This document shows positions 35,429-43,972 of a stretch of DNA of 53,769 nucleotides, piece by piece. Position numbers and translations under genes: made by a program. Source of the DNA: Oribacterium sp. UBA4274 (GTDB taxonomy: Bacteria; Bacillota; Clostridia; Lachnospirales; Lachnospiraceae). The stretch's first letter is position 1. Each line of letters opens with the position of its first letter. The stretch spans positions 1-53,769 of the forward strand of contig DGVW01000091.1 of the NCBI GenBank assembly GCA_002396005.1, read 5' to 3'. The notes beneath the pieces are model-generated. The model was not told the origin of the DNA. It ran no database searches and was given only the letters and a program-made list of their open reading frames with translations.

Positions 35429-36259
35429 TCACTTAATATCCAACATATCATGAGAAGCTTCTACTGTTTTAACTGCTGTCTCATGAAGCCATAAAAGATC
35501 AGTTTCCGTATCTTCAGTTCCATCCGGTTTCAGCATAAGCTCAGCAAGATACTCAATATTGCCTTCCGGTCCTTTGATCGGACTGAAGGTAAGTCCCTTT
35601 AGTTCATATCCTATCGAATATGCAAAGGATAATGTCTTTTCAATAACCTCAACGTGTACTTTTTTATCACGCACAACGCCCTTTTTTCCAACCTGATCCC
35701 GGCCGGCTTCAAACTGAGGTTTGATAAGACATACAACCTGACAATCAGGGGCGATAAGCGTTTTCACAACCGGAAGCACTAACTGAAGGCTGATAAAGCT
35801 TACATCTATAGATACAAGGCTTGCCAACGCCGAAAGATCCTCAGGTTTAACATAACGTATGTTGGTCTTCTCCATACATACGACTCTTTCATCATTACGA
35901 AGCTTCCAGTCAAGCTGACCATGACCTACATCAATGGCAAAAACCTTGACAGCCCCGTTCTGAAGCATACAGTCAGTAAAGCCACCTGTGCTGGCACCTA
36001 TATCGATGCATACCTTATCTTTACATGACACTCCGAATTCCTTGATAGCCTTCTCAAGTTTCAGACCGCCACGCGATACATACGGAAGAACATTGCCCCT
36101 GACCTCAATCAGTACCTCCGGGTCAAATGTTGTTCCGGCTTTATCCTCTTTTTGACCGTTAACATAAACTATACCGGCCATGATTGTTCGCTTTGCTTTT
36201 TCTCTGGACTCAGCCAGTCCTCTGTTAACAAGCAAAACGTCGAGTCTTTCTTTCTTCAA
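35429..36259 (-). CDS. tlyA: TlyA-type rRNA 2'-O-methyltransferase
   Basis: The 276-residue protein has an N-terminal S4 RNA-binding domain (about 1-62) and a Rossmann methyltransferase domain with the SAM motif DIGASTGGFTD (86-96). Homologues methylate 16S/23S rRNA cytidines; the old name hemolysin is misleading. The start is TTG, overlapping the dxs stop codon by 4 bp (TTGA), with AAAGGGA upstream, so it is translationally coupled to dxs. Confidence 0.93.
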   Translation of the reverse strand: MKKERLDVLLVNRGLAESREKAKRTIMAGIVYVNGQKEDKAGTTFDPEVLIEVRGNVLPYVSRGGLKLEKAIKEFGVSCKDKVCIDIGASTGGFTDCMLQNGAVKVFAIDVGHGQLDWKLRNDERVVCMEKTNIRYVKPEDLSALASLVSIDVSFISLQLVLPVVKTLIAPDCQVVCLIKPQFEAGRDQVGKKGVVRDKKVHVEVIEKTLSFAYSIGYELKGLTFSPIKGPEGNIEYLAELMLKPDGTEDTETDLLWLHETAVKTVEASHDMLDIK

Positions 36260-38154
36260 ACCGTATCCCTTTCATCTGCAGATTCACATTCAAAATCAAT
36301 GATTCCCTTTTCACTCAAAAGTTTCATAACAGACTCACTGTCTATATGGAGTCCTTCTCTGAGCTTTGTGACATTTCCATGCTCTACATACTTGTCCGGC
36401 AGTGTGATCGTGATAACCTTTATCTCCTGATGATTCTCATGAACATAAGCCTCAACTTGTATGCCGAATCCACCCTGCTTTACATTTTCCTCAAGTGTAA
36501 CTATAACTTCATGTTCGGCACAAAGCAGGTCAATCATCGTTGTATCGATCGGCTTTATAAATCTTGCATTGACAAGTGTAAGATTATAACCCTTCTTTAA
36601 TGCCTTGTCCCTGATATGTTCTGCAGTAGAAACCATAGATCCTGCTGCCAGAAGCGCTATCTTCTCTCCCTTGAACAGCATTTCAGATCTGCCGTATTCT
36701 ATGGATGAAGCGAACTCACTGAGTCCCTGATAAGCCACACCTCTAGGATATCTGATACTGATAGGCAGCGGATACTTCATGGCAAATTCCATCATCATAG
36801 TAAGTTCTGCTGCATTTTTAGGTGCCATAACAGTCATGTTCGGGATAGATGTGAGGAAGCTGTAATCAAAGATTCCCTGATGTGTTTCACCATCCGAGCC
36901 CACAAGTCCGGCTCTGTCAACACAGAAAACCACCGGCAGCTTCTGGAGACAAACATCATGAACTATCTGATCATAGGCTCTCTGTAAAAAGCTTGAATAT
37001 ACTGCAAAGACAGGTTTCAATCCGTTGGAAGCCATACCCGCAGCACTTGTAACAGCATGCTGTTCGGCGATACCGACATCAAAAAAGCGGTTAGGGAACT
37101 CATGAGCAAATCTGCTGAGTCCGGTTCCGTCAGGCATTGCTGCAGTTATACAAACGATTTTCTTATTATCTCTGGCAAGCTCACATATCTTGTCAGAAAA
37201 AAACTCTGTATAGGTTTTCCCACTATGAGAAAGAGGTTTTCCTGTATTGACATCAAAAGGTGATACACCATGATACCTTGCAGGATTCTTTTCTGCCGGT
37301 TTATAGCCCTTACCCTTTTTGGTAATGACATGGACTAAAACTGCATGATCTATCTTTTTTGCTTCCTTTATGGTGCGCTCAACCTCTTTTATATTGTGTC
37401 CGTCTATCGGACCCAAATAGGTGATACCCATATCTTCAAAAAGCATTCCGGGTATAACAAGCTGCTTTAAGGAATTTTTGGCCTGCTGTACATAACGCAC
37501 CAGAGTTTCGCCTACCAAAGGCACCTTGAGAAGTGTTCCGCCTACGTCAACCTTCAAACGATTATATCCCTTGTCAGCACGGATTCCCGTAAGATATTTG
37601 GACATACCTCCCACATTTTTGGATATGGACATCTTGTTATCATTGAGAACAATGATAAAGTTCTTTTTCATACGGGAAGCGTTGTTGAGTCCCTCATAAG
37701 CAAGGCCTCCTGTCAGAGAACCGTCGCCGATAACGGAAACAACCGTATAATTCTCCCCTTTTATATCTCTGGCCTCAGCTATGCCCAATCCTGCCGAAAT
37801 AGATGTAGAGCTGTGACCGGTTCCAAAGCAATCAAAAGGACTCTCGGAACGCTTAGGGAAACCACTCATACCATGGTACTGCCTCAAACCGTCAAAATTA
37901 TCCTTACGGCCTGACAGAATCTTGTGAGTGTATGCCTGATGCCCCACGTCCCATACAATCTTATCATGAGGCAGGTCCAGAGCTCTGTACAAACCTATGG
38001 TCAGCTCAACAACACCAAGATTTGATGCAAGATGTCCACCATACTCTGATGTCTTGTCTATTATAAATTGTCTGATTTCAGAAGCCAGCTGATTCAACTG
38101 TTTATCATTTAAACCTTTGAGATCCTCTGGTCCATGTATATCATCAAGTAACAT
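36256..38154 (-). CDS. dxs: 1-deoxy-D-xylulose-5-phosphate synthase
   Basis: The 632-residue thiamin-diphosphate enzyme condenses pyruvate and glyceraldehyde-3-phosphate, the first step of the MEP isoprenoid pathway. It shows HLASNLG (41-47), GTGHSSTS, the cofactor motif GDGSLTGG (143-150) and the C-terminal transketolase domains with RAGLVGSDGETHQG. It lies directly behind ispA. The ribosome binding site is weak (AAAG), but length and start fit the family. Confidence 0.97.
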   Translation of the reverse strand: MLLDDIHGPEDLKGLNDKQLNQLASEIRQFIIDKTSEYGGHLASNLGVVELTIGLYRALDLPHDKIVWDVGHQAYTHKILSGRKDNFDGLRQYHGMSGFPKRSESPFDCFGTGHSSTSISAGLGIAEARDIKGENYTVVSVIGDGSLTGGLAYEGLNNASRMKKNFIIVLNDNKMSISKNVGGMSKYLTGIRADKGYNRLKVDVGGTLLKVPLVGETLVRYVQQAKNSLKQLVIPGMLFEDMGITYLGPIDGHNIKEVERTIKEAKKIDHAVLVHVITKKGKGYKPAEKNPARYHGVSPFDVNTGKPLSHSGKTYTEFFSDKICELARDNKKIVCITAAMPDGTGLSRFAHEFPNRFFDVGIAEQHAVTSAAGMASNGLKPVFAVYSSFLQRAYDQIVHDVCLQKLPVVFCVDRAGLVGSDGETHQGIFDYSFLTSIPNMTVMAPKNAAELTMMMEFAMKYPLPISIRYPRGVAYQGLSEFASSIEYGRSEMLFKGEKIALLAAGSMVSTAEHIRDKALKKGYNLTLVNARFIKPIDTTMIDLLCAEHEVIVTLEENVKQGGFGIQVEAYVHENHQEIKVITITLPDKYVEHGNVTKLREGLHIDSESVMKLLSEKGIIDFECESADERDTV

Positions 38155-38179
38155 GTCAAAACTTTAGCTTTCTAATTAA

Positions 38180-39157
38180 TTATTTTTTCCGACTTATCAA
38201 CATAGTTGTAAGTGCAATGAGGAAATCTCTGCTATCCTCATCAACGTCGTCAAACTCTCTCAAACGATCAAGTGCAAGGCCAGAAAGTCTCTCAACCTCG
38301 GAACGAGAGGCCTCGAGACCATATAGTGATACATATGTGGTCTTGTTGTTTTCCTCATCAGAATGAATAGGCTTACCCAAAACTTCTTCTGTACTTGTTT
38401 CATCAAGAATATCATCCTGAATCTGGAAGGCAATGCCTATTTCATCACCGATTTCCGACATTTGAGCAATCTCTTCATCTCCTGCGCCTGCAAGTATCGC
38501 ACCAATCATAAGTGATGCCTGTAACAGCGCACCTGTCTTCAAGCTGTATATAAACATAAGCTTATCGTCTGTGAGAGGCTTGCCTGTCATCTCAACATCG
38601 ACAGCCTGTCCACCCAGCATACCATATATGCCGGACTTACCGGACAAAACATTGATAGCTTTCATGACCTGAGAAGTGAAAAGTTCTATCTCTCTTACAG
38701 AATAATCAGAAAGATTCTCTCCACAGGATACCTTTAAAAGCTGTTCCTCATAAACCCTTGAAACAGTTTCAAAAGCATATATAAAAAGACCATCGCCGGC
38801 CAATGTCCCCATATCCTCGCCATACTTATACCATGTAGACTCCCGTCCTCGTCTGTACTTGTCTCCATCCATACATGGCAGATCATCATGACACAAACTG
38901 AATGTATGAATCATCTCCATCGCACTCATAAAAGCATGCAGCACCGGTCTCATAAATGCATCCCTATTGTCATCATGACAGAAAAGCTCATAGCTTTTCT
39001 GCATAAGCATAGGTCTGATGCGCTTGCCGCCGGCTTCCACGGAATAGTCCATAGCTTCAATAACTGTTTTCTGAAACCCTTCAGCCTGAGGCAAATGAGA
39101 CATAATAATCTTTTCAACAGACTGAACAGTCTTATTAAGTTCAAGAGAGAAATCCAT
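38180..39157 (-). CDS. ispA: Short-chain polyprenyl diphosphate synthase (farnesyl diphosphate synthase)
   Basis: The 325-residue enzyme has the first Asp-rich motif DDLPCMD (91-97) and the second, FQIQDDILD, near 245-252. The spacing fits FPP/GPP synthases that make C15 precursors. The ATG lies inside the end of xseB (17-bp overlap), so the two are coupled. It provides substrates for the pathway started by Dxs. Confidence 0.95.
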   Translation of the reverse strand: MDFSLELNKTVQSVEKIIMSHLPQAEGFQKTVIEAMDYSVEAGGKRIRPMLMQKSYELFCHDDNRDAFMRPVLHAFMSAMEMIHTFSLCHDDLPCMDGDKYRRGRESTWYKYGEDMGTLAGDGLFIYAFETVSRVYEEQLLKVSCGENLSDYSVREIELFTSQVMKAINVLSGKSGIYGMLGGQAVDVEMTGKPLTDDKLMFIYSLKTGALLQASLMIGAILAGAGDEEIAQMSEIGDEIGIAFQIQDDILDETSTEEVLGKPIHSDEENNKTTYVSLYGLEASRSEVERLSGLALDRLREFDDVDEDSRDFLIALTTMLISRKK

Positions 39158-39383
39158 CTTCGTCCAACACCTTTACCTGTTTTTCAATTTTATCTATACT
39201 CTCATTAGCATCTTTAAGGAGAGAGACACCTTTTTTATACATTTCAAATGTTTTTTCAAGGCTATCCTCTGTCTCCATCTTTTCAATTATGTCATCAAGT
39301 TCAGTAAATACCTCGTTTAAAGGCTTCTTCTCTGCTGTTTCCTTCTGCTCGTCTTTTTCTTTGGTTTTGGCTTTAGTAGGCAT
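39141..39383 (-). CDS. xseB: Exodeoxyribonuclease VII small subunit
   Basis: The 80-residue helical protein matches XseB (VFTELDDIIEKMETEDSLEK, SLLKDANESIDKIEKQVKVL as separate segments). The N-terminal ~22 residues are an added Lys/Glu-rich extension. GGGAGG precedes the ATG. It lies between xseA and ispA. Confidence 0.95.
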   Translation of the reverse strand: MPTKAKTKEKDEQKETAEKKPLNEVFTELDDIIEKMETEDSLEKTFEMYKKGVSLLKDANESIDKIEKQVKVLDEDGFLS

Positions 39384-39401
39384 ACTGTATCCTCCCTAAA
39401 T

Positions 39402-40760
39402 CTATTTCCTTGTGCTTTTACCAACATCACCCTGTTTTATGGATATTACTTCACTTGTGAAACTGCCGTCCACAAGTGAAGTCCTGACAATGGATCCTGC
39501 CTTCACATCAGAAACCGATTGAAGTCTGTGTCCATCCTCAGCCTGTACGTATCCATAACCGCTTGCAAGCTTACGAAGGGGACTTACGGTCTCAAGTTTC
39601 TCTGTATGAAGCATAAGTTTATGCCGCGCCCTCTCAAGAGACTGATGCATCATATCAGAAAAACGTTCATAATCCTTGAGCTGCTGTTTCACTTCCCGGA
39701 TTTTATCCTTCATGATGTGAGACAGCTCCTCATAGCTCTGATATCTTGTCTTGTACTCACTGAGCTTATCCTGCAAAAGACGCTTTATCTTTCCGGAATA
39801 AATGATTTCCTTTTTCTGATAATCATTGAGAATAAACTTTGGACTATGTTGATTGACCTTGAGTTTATACATAGCCACCCTTTGACGGGCATCATTGATA
39901 TGCTCCAGCATCACAGAATCAAGTGTAGCTTTATAAGCTGACATATCATCCTGCAGCTTTGCAAAATCAAATACCGCAAGCTCTGCTCCGGCACTTGGAG
40001 TAGGAGCCCTAAGATCAGCCACAAAGTCAGCAATGGTAGTGTCTGTCTCATGTCCGACTGCACTGATTACAGGTGTGTCGGCATCAAAAATAGCCTGAGC
40101 CACAGCTTTTTCATTGAAAGCCCACAGATCCTCTATTGAACCACCGCCACGGCCTACTATAATTACATCAAGTCCCATCATATCAAGGGTTTTGATGCCT
40201 CTGATGATGGACTCCACTGCCCCGTCTCCCTGTACAAGAGCAGGATACAAAGTGATATCAATATACGGATTACGACGTTTTGCAATCTGAATGATATCTC
40301 TTACAGCAGCACCGGTTTTGGCCGTAACCACACCTATCTTACAAGCATATTTCGGTATAGGCTTCTTGTACATCGGGTCAAACATACCCATTTCCTGAAG
40401 TTCTTTCTTGAGTTCTTCAAACTTTACATAAAGATCCCCAACACCGTCAGCCTTGAATGATTTTGCATAGATCTGATAGCTTCCGCCTCTCTCATACACA
40501 CCGATAGTTCCGGTGCAGAGAACACTCATACCATCCTCTAACTTAAACTGAAGCCCCGCACGACTCCCGGCAAACATGACGCCCGAAATCTGCGAAGCTG
40601 TATCTTTTAATGTAAAGTAAATATGACCTGAAGTATGGTACTTCAGGTTCGATATTTCACCTTTTACAGTTATATTGGATAATGCAAAATCCTCTGAGAA
40701 CATGTGTCCTATGTAGCGATTGATCTGCGACACTGTGTAAGCATTGTCAAGCTGTTTCAT
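39402..40760 (-). CDS. xseA: Exodeoxyribonuclease VII large subunit
   Basis: The 452-residue catalytic subunit degrades single-stranded DNA from either end. It has an N-terminal OB fold (1-100) and the catalytic core with GAAVRDI, GRGGGSIEDLWAFN and SAVGHETDTTIADFVADLRAP (shown in parts). A long coiled coil follows, and a C-terminal segment. It starts 2 bp after the nusB stop codon. Confidence 0.97.
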   Translation of the reverse strand: MKQLDNAYTVSQINRYIGHMFSEDFALSNITVKGEISNLKYHTSGHIYFTLKDTASQISGVMFAGSRAGLQFKLEDGMSVLCTGTIGVYERGGSYQIYAKSFKADGVGDLYVKFEELKKELQEMGMFDPMYKKPIPKYACKIGVVTAKTGAAVRDIIQIAKRRNPYIDITLYPALVQGDGAVESIIRGIKTLDMMGLDVIIVGRGGGSIEDLWAFNEKAVAQAIFDADTPVISAVGHETDTTIADFVADLRAPTPSAGAELAVFDFAKLQDDMSAYKATLDSVMLEHINDARQRVAMYKLKVNQHSPKFILNDYQKKEIIYSGKIKRLLQDKLSEYKTRYQSYEELSHIMKDKIREVKQQLKDYERFSDMMHQSLERARHKLMLHTEKLETVSPLRKLASGYGYVQAEDGHRLQSVSDVKAGSIVRTSLVDGSFTSEVISIKQGDVGKSTRK

Positions 40761-40762
40761 AA

Positions 40763-41311
40763 TTATTTGTTGTTTTTATTGATAAGAATATGAACGCTCT
40801 TTCCCTCAGCAGATTTTTTCTCTGTAATCTCACCCTGCTGCTTACGAGGTGCCTTTTCAACTCTTGATGACTCACGTGAACCATCAACAAGACGCGCAAG
40901 AACGCCGTTAACAAATGAGCCTGACTCATTGCCTCCATACTTTTTGGCAAGCTCGATAGCCTCATTGATAGCAACCTTGTCAGGTACAGTCTCATCATAA
41001 GATATCTCATACAGTGCAAGACGTATAGCTGTAAGATCTGTTTTGGTCATACGATCTGTCTTCCAGCCCTCTGCACATGAATTGATCTTTTCATCAAGTT
41101 CAGGAACCTTCTCAACAATCTTTTGTACAGATGTTTCCAGCTCTTTCTGTTCCTCATCAGTGAGTTCCTCGATGCGGATCAAACCATCACCGTCCTCATA
41201 ATCAGGTGAATCAAAGTAACTCGCCATCTGTGTAGGGATCTCGTCTCCAGGGTAAAACTGTGTGGAGAAAAGAAGTTTAAATTTGTGATCTCTTTCTTCT
41301 CGCTTATTCAT
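40763..41311 (-). CDS. nusB: Transcription antitermination protein NusB
   Basis: The 182-residue all-helical protein binds boxA RNA with NusE in rRNA antitermination. It shows ALYEISYDETVPDKVAINEAI and AKKYGGNESGSFVNGVL (in parts). A ~35-residue Lys/Glu-rich C-terminal tail is longer than usual. The ATG at 41311 has AGGA 5 bases upstream; an in-frame TTG at 41332 does not. Confidence 0.95.
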   Translation of the reverse strand: MNKREERDHKFKLLFSTQFYPGDEIPTQMASYFDSPDYEDGDGLIRIEELTDEEQKELETSVQKIVEKVPELDEKINSCAEGWKTDRMTKTDLTAIRLALYEISYDETVPDKVAINEAIELAKKYGGNESGSFVNGVLARLVDGSRESSRVEKAPRKQQGEITEKKSAEGKSVHILINKNNK

Positions 41312-41381
41312 ATTTGTCCTATCTTGTTCCAATTTTCTTATACATAAAATGTATGGAATATATCATATCCATTTAGGATCA

Positions 41382-41765
41382 TCAGTTTTCAGGTGTAACA
41401 ACTCCTGAAATCTCAATATTCACATCAAGCACGTTGAGACCTGTCATAGACTCGATAGCCTGAGCGACCTTATCCTGAACGTTTTTTGAAACCTCAGGAA
41501 TAGAATAACCATACTTAACATTGAGACTAAGATCTACGGATACATGTCTGTCCTCAATGCTGATGGCAACACCCTTTGCCAGATCCTTGATACCCATAAG
41601 TGAAATGATCTCACCGGACCATCCTCCATTCATGGAATCAACTCCTTCTGTTTCAGTGGCTGCTATACCTGCAATAATTGCTACGACTTCATCAGCAATA
41701 ACAACCTGGCCATCCTCATCCTTTGAATATACAACATGTGTAGCTCTCTCTTGAGTTTGTTCCAT
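41382..41765 (-). CDS. Asp23/Gls24 family envelope stress protein
   Basis: The 127-residue protein has the Asp23 pattern: IADEVVAIIAGIAATETEG, GVDSM, VSIEDRHVSVDLSLNVKYG and a helical VQDKVAQAIESMTGLNV (in parts). Members are cytoplasmic, abundant, and tied to the cell envelope through AmaP-type anchors. GGAGG lies 6 bases before the ATG at 41765; the longer frame has no site. It is the first gene of the nusB-recN cluster, the usual place in Clostridia. Confidence 0.93.
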   Translation of the reverse strand: MEQTQERATHVVYSKDEDGQVVIADEVVAIIAGIAATETEGVDSMNGGWSGEIISLMGIKDLAKGVAISIEDRHVSVDLSLNVKYGYSIPEVSKNVQDKVAQAIESMTGLNVLDVNIEISGVVTPEN

Positions 41766-41913
41766 AAAGAACCTCCAATCATAGTCGTGCAAATGCACAT
41801 TTTACAGACATCTGCCTGATTTGTACAGAAAATTTTGAATTTTAGGCATAGTCCGACAATTTTTTTATTTAAACATGGAAATATGATAACACAATTCTGT
41901 ATATTATGCATCT

Positions 41914-42265
41914 ATGAATATGATATAAGTGTCATAAGTCTTCTCCCACGTGTGCTTGCACAAAAGTGGGAGATAGACTTCATGACACGCCCCACATGAC
42001 TGGTGACAGATCCAAAGGATCTGCCATGTAGCGTCAGCCCTCGCGAAGCGAATTCTAATAGGCTGACGTTCCCAGAGAGCACGTAAGGACGCTTTTTGCG
42101 GCCTGAGAGTGCGGAATGTGGGAGGAACGCGAGCTTTGTGGCAGGTCCAAAGGACCTGGCATGTAGCGTCAGCCCTCGCGAAGCGAACTAAATGGGCTGA
42201 CGTTCCCAGATGCGCAAAGCGCGAAGCGGTCCGATATCGACTTTTGACACTCACATCATGAATAT
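41914..42265. mobile_element. MITE-like element with TIRs and 8-bp target duplication
   Basis: The element spans 41922-42257 (336 bp). Its ends are 19-bp inverted repeats, GATATAAGTGTCATAAGTC and, inverted, GATGTGAGTGTCAAAAGTC (16 of 19 identical). The 8-bp direct repeat ATGAATAT flanks both ends exactly (41914-41921, 42258-42265). The inside is much richer in G+C than its surroundings and holds no transposase. It contains hairpin CTCCCAC/GTGGGAG (41943-41972) and a duplicated block. End sequence and duplication length recall IS256-family ends; that parent is inference. Confidence 0.8.
42007..42210. repeat. Duplicated hairpin block inside the MITE-like element
   Basis: Two ~70-bp copies lie at 42007-42076 and 42142-42210. 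Each holds a small hairpin (CAGATCC-AAA-GGATCTG in the first, CAGGTCC-AAA-GGACCTG in the second) and a larger one (CGTCAGCC...GGCTGACG with inner TCGC-GAA-GCGA). The A-T to G-C change in the small stem is compensated on both arms, which argues for selection on the folded RNA or DNA. Confidence 0.85.
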
Positions 42266-42340
42266 GTTTTGATACAAATCCACTAAGTACTTGTATTATA
42301 TGTATTTTTAGTGTACTATACCTGGGTCTTAAATAAAACG

Positions 42341-42373
42341 AAAAACCCAGCGGTCATACCCGGCTGAGTTTTT
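42341..42373 (-). terminator. Terminator of thiT
   Basis: The stem ACTCAGC/GCTGGGT on the minus strand (arms 42363-42369 and 42345-42351) is followed by TTTTT. The plus strand also has a T run, so it can act both ways. Confidence 0.75.
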
Positions 42374-42423
42374 CATTCTTAATAATCGCTATTCTTTTTT
42401 ATTCATTTCTTATGACATTATAT

Positions 42424-42990
42424 TCAGACAGCATTTGCTGATATTCTGCTGTTTCTGTTTTCAACAGCTGAAGCTTTTATGTTCATTAAAGCATGCTTCA
42501 TCGCAGGTACCTCGAGAAGGATTCCGGTTACCAAAGCTTCTGCTCCGATATAGATGATGTTATATACTGCTGAATATGCTGCAGGATTCCAGCCTGACCA
42601 AGCATACTCTCCAAAAAATACCCATCCTGAAAGAAATGAGAAAAACCATCTTGCCGCGCAGGCTGCAAGGAATCCATATAAAAGCCCGTTCTTTTTACTT
42701 GCAAAAAAGCCGGATACACCAAAGGCTCCAAAGGCAAAGACATAATCAAGCACAACCTGTACCGGTGTAAGCATATATGGTTCAATGATGAACTGAAGAA
42801 TACCATATGCAACACCTGAAGCTATACCGATTGTCGGTCCGAAAAAGAACCCCGGAAGTGCTGCAAACAGCATCGAACAAAGTGTGATGGCACCGCCTGT
42901 AGGAAACTCAAACAGCTTGATCATGGATGCTATTGTTGCAATGGCAATGCAAACAGAGCAATAGACGAGTACTTTGACATTTTTAGACAT
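42424..42990 (-). CDS. thiT: ECF thiamine transporter substrate-binding protein ThiT
   Basis: The 188-residue membrane protein has six hydrophobic segments and ThiT features: LPGFFFGPTIGIASGVAYG, TPVQVVLDYVFAFGAFG and WVFFGEYAWSGWNP (shown in parts). It binds thiamine outside and works with the shared EcfT-EcfA-EcfA' module, not encoded here. The ATG at 42990 is preceded by AAGGAGG; a longer frame from 43026 would run through the leader hairpin. A TPP riboswitch precedes the gene, which confirms the substrate class. Confidence 0.95.
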   Translation of the reverse strand: MSKNVKVLVYCSVCIAIATIASMIKLFEFPTGGAITLCSMLFAALPGFFFGPTIGIASGVAYGILQFIIEPYMLTPVQVVLDYVFAFGAFGVSGFFASKKNGLLYGFLAACAARWFFSFLSGWVFFGEYAWSGWNPAAYSAVYNIIYIGAEALVTGILLEVPAMKHALMNIKASAVENRNSRISANAV

Positions 42991-43017
42991 AAAAAAACCT
43001 CCTTGATATGGAGGGGC
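42991..43017 (-). promoter_or_regulatory. Terminator-like hairpin that holds the thiT ribosome binding site
   Basis: CCTCC-7-GGAGG followed by seven T lies directly before the thiT ATG. The GGAGG arm is the ribosome binding site, so this one hairpin can end transcription and hide the site. It is the likely OFF structure of the riboswitch. Confidence 0.65.
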
Positions 43018-43133
43018 CTGCATCATCTATGAGTATATCTATGACGCCTGCAGGATAAAATGAAACATGCTCAACCAAAAAGCACAGTTTCATAATCCCC
43101 AGTCACTAACATAAATGTACTTAGATAAATATG

Positions 43134-43216
43134 ATTTGCTTCCCTACGCAGGTATTAACCTGATCAGGTAAAAAGGGTTGATATAAATATCATCTCAGCA
43201 AAAGCGCCCCCAGCGT
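43134..43216 (-). promoter_or_regulatory. TPP riboswitch (THI element)
   Basis: Read on the minus strand, the conserved parts appear in order: GGGGGCGC, TTTTGCTGAGAT, ACCCTTTTTACCTGATCAGG, TTAATACCTGCGTAGGGAAG. These are the pyrimidine and pyrophosphate sensor arms of the thiamin pyrophosphate aptamer. An inner hairpin ATGAAAC/GTTTCAT follows at about 43056-43094. It precedes thiT, so thiamine uptake is turned off when TPP is high. Confidence 0.96.
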
Positions 43217-43224
43217 TATGAAAA

Positions 43225-43252
43225 ATTATAAAACAATAAAAATTATAGTCAA
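43225..43252 (-). promoter_or_regulatory. Promoter of the thiT transcript
   Basis: TTGACT (43247-43252) and a perfect TATAAT (43225-43230) on the minus strand are 16 bp apart. The predicted start (about 43218) is right at the 5' edge of the riboswitch. Confidence 0.75.
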
Positions 43253-43329
43253 GTAATAGAGAATGTAAAAATACATCGTTTTATTTAAAATTTTAATGAA
43301 GGGATAAAAAGAAAATTTTCAGAAAAACT

Positions 43330-43965
43330 ATGACAAACAAACAGAAACACAATTTCATCATGAAACTAAACAAATTTAAGCAGGCTATCATCATCTTTCT
43401 GATGATCGTAAGCGGATTATGGTATGTGACAAAAGGTCGTGAAAAATCAAGTCCAGCCATAAACACAGTTACCGTCAATGCTTCATCCAAAACATTTGAT
43501 ACAGGTAATGATGCCGCCTCATCACAAACACAACAATATGGCAAATCCATATTTCAGGAACAAGATAATACACCTGATGAACCCATCCAATCCGAACAGT
43601 CTCTAGCCCCAACAACAACTGATGCAGGATCCTCTTCGTTACAATCTGATACCCCTTCGCTATCCGGAACAGAAACTCATGACAATTCTTCTATCTCATC
43701 TGAATCTTTCTCAGCATCCGGAATTGCACCGATCCCCGAAGAAACAAGTCCCGAAACAAAAACGCAAAATTCTTCTCTCGTAAACCTCAACACTGCAACT
43801 CCGGAGGAGCTTGACTCACTTCCTGGAGTCGGTCCTTCCACAGCTCAAAACATAATAAAATACAGAGAAGAATACGGTGGTTTTGCCGACATTGAAGAAA
43901 TAAAAAATGTAAAAAGAATAGGTGATAAGACCTTTGCAAAGCTGAAAGATCATATCACCGTCTGA
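43330..43965 (+). CDS. comEA: ComEA-type DNA-binding protein (helix-hairpin-helix)
   Basis: The 211-residue protein has a short cytoplasmic N-terminus, one membrane helix (about 17-34), a long low-complexity Ser/Thr/Glu/Gln-rich linker (40-148) and a C-terminal tandem helix-hairpin-helix domain (LNTATPEELDSLPGVGPSTA, then ADIEEIKNVKRIGDKTFAKL). ComEA binds double-stranded DNA at the outer face of the membrane during transformation. The SLBB domain seen in Bacillus ComEA is absent and the linker takes its place. The ribosome binding site is weak. It converges on the Nudix gene with only 7 bp between them. Confidence 0.85.
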   Translation: MTNKQKHNFIMKLNKFKQAIIIFLMIVSGLWYVTKGREKSSPAINTVTVNASSKTFDTGNDAASSQTQQYGKSIFQEQDNTPDEPIQSEQSLAPTTTDAGSSSLQSDTPSLSGTETHDNSSISSESFSASGIAPIPEETSPETKTQNSSLVNLNTATPEELDSLPGVGPSTAQNIIKYREEYGGFADIEEIKNVKRIGDKTFAKLKDHITV

Positions 43966-43972
43966 AAAGCTA

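Noticed and set aside
41904..42254. 116-codon reading frame on the minus strand through the MITE-like element
   Set aside because: It follows the internal repeats, is rich in Arg, Cys, His and Trp, has no ribosome binding site, and the repeat copies are conserved as stems rather than as codons.
43330..43360. Later start for ComEA at the ATG of codon 11
   Set aside because: Neither ATG has a good ribosome binding site; the first keeps a typical basic N-terminus, so it was kept, with doubt.
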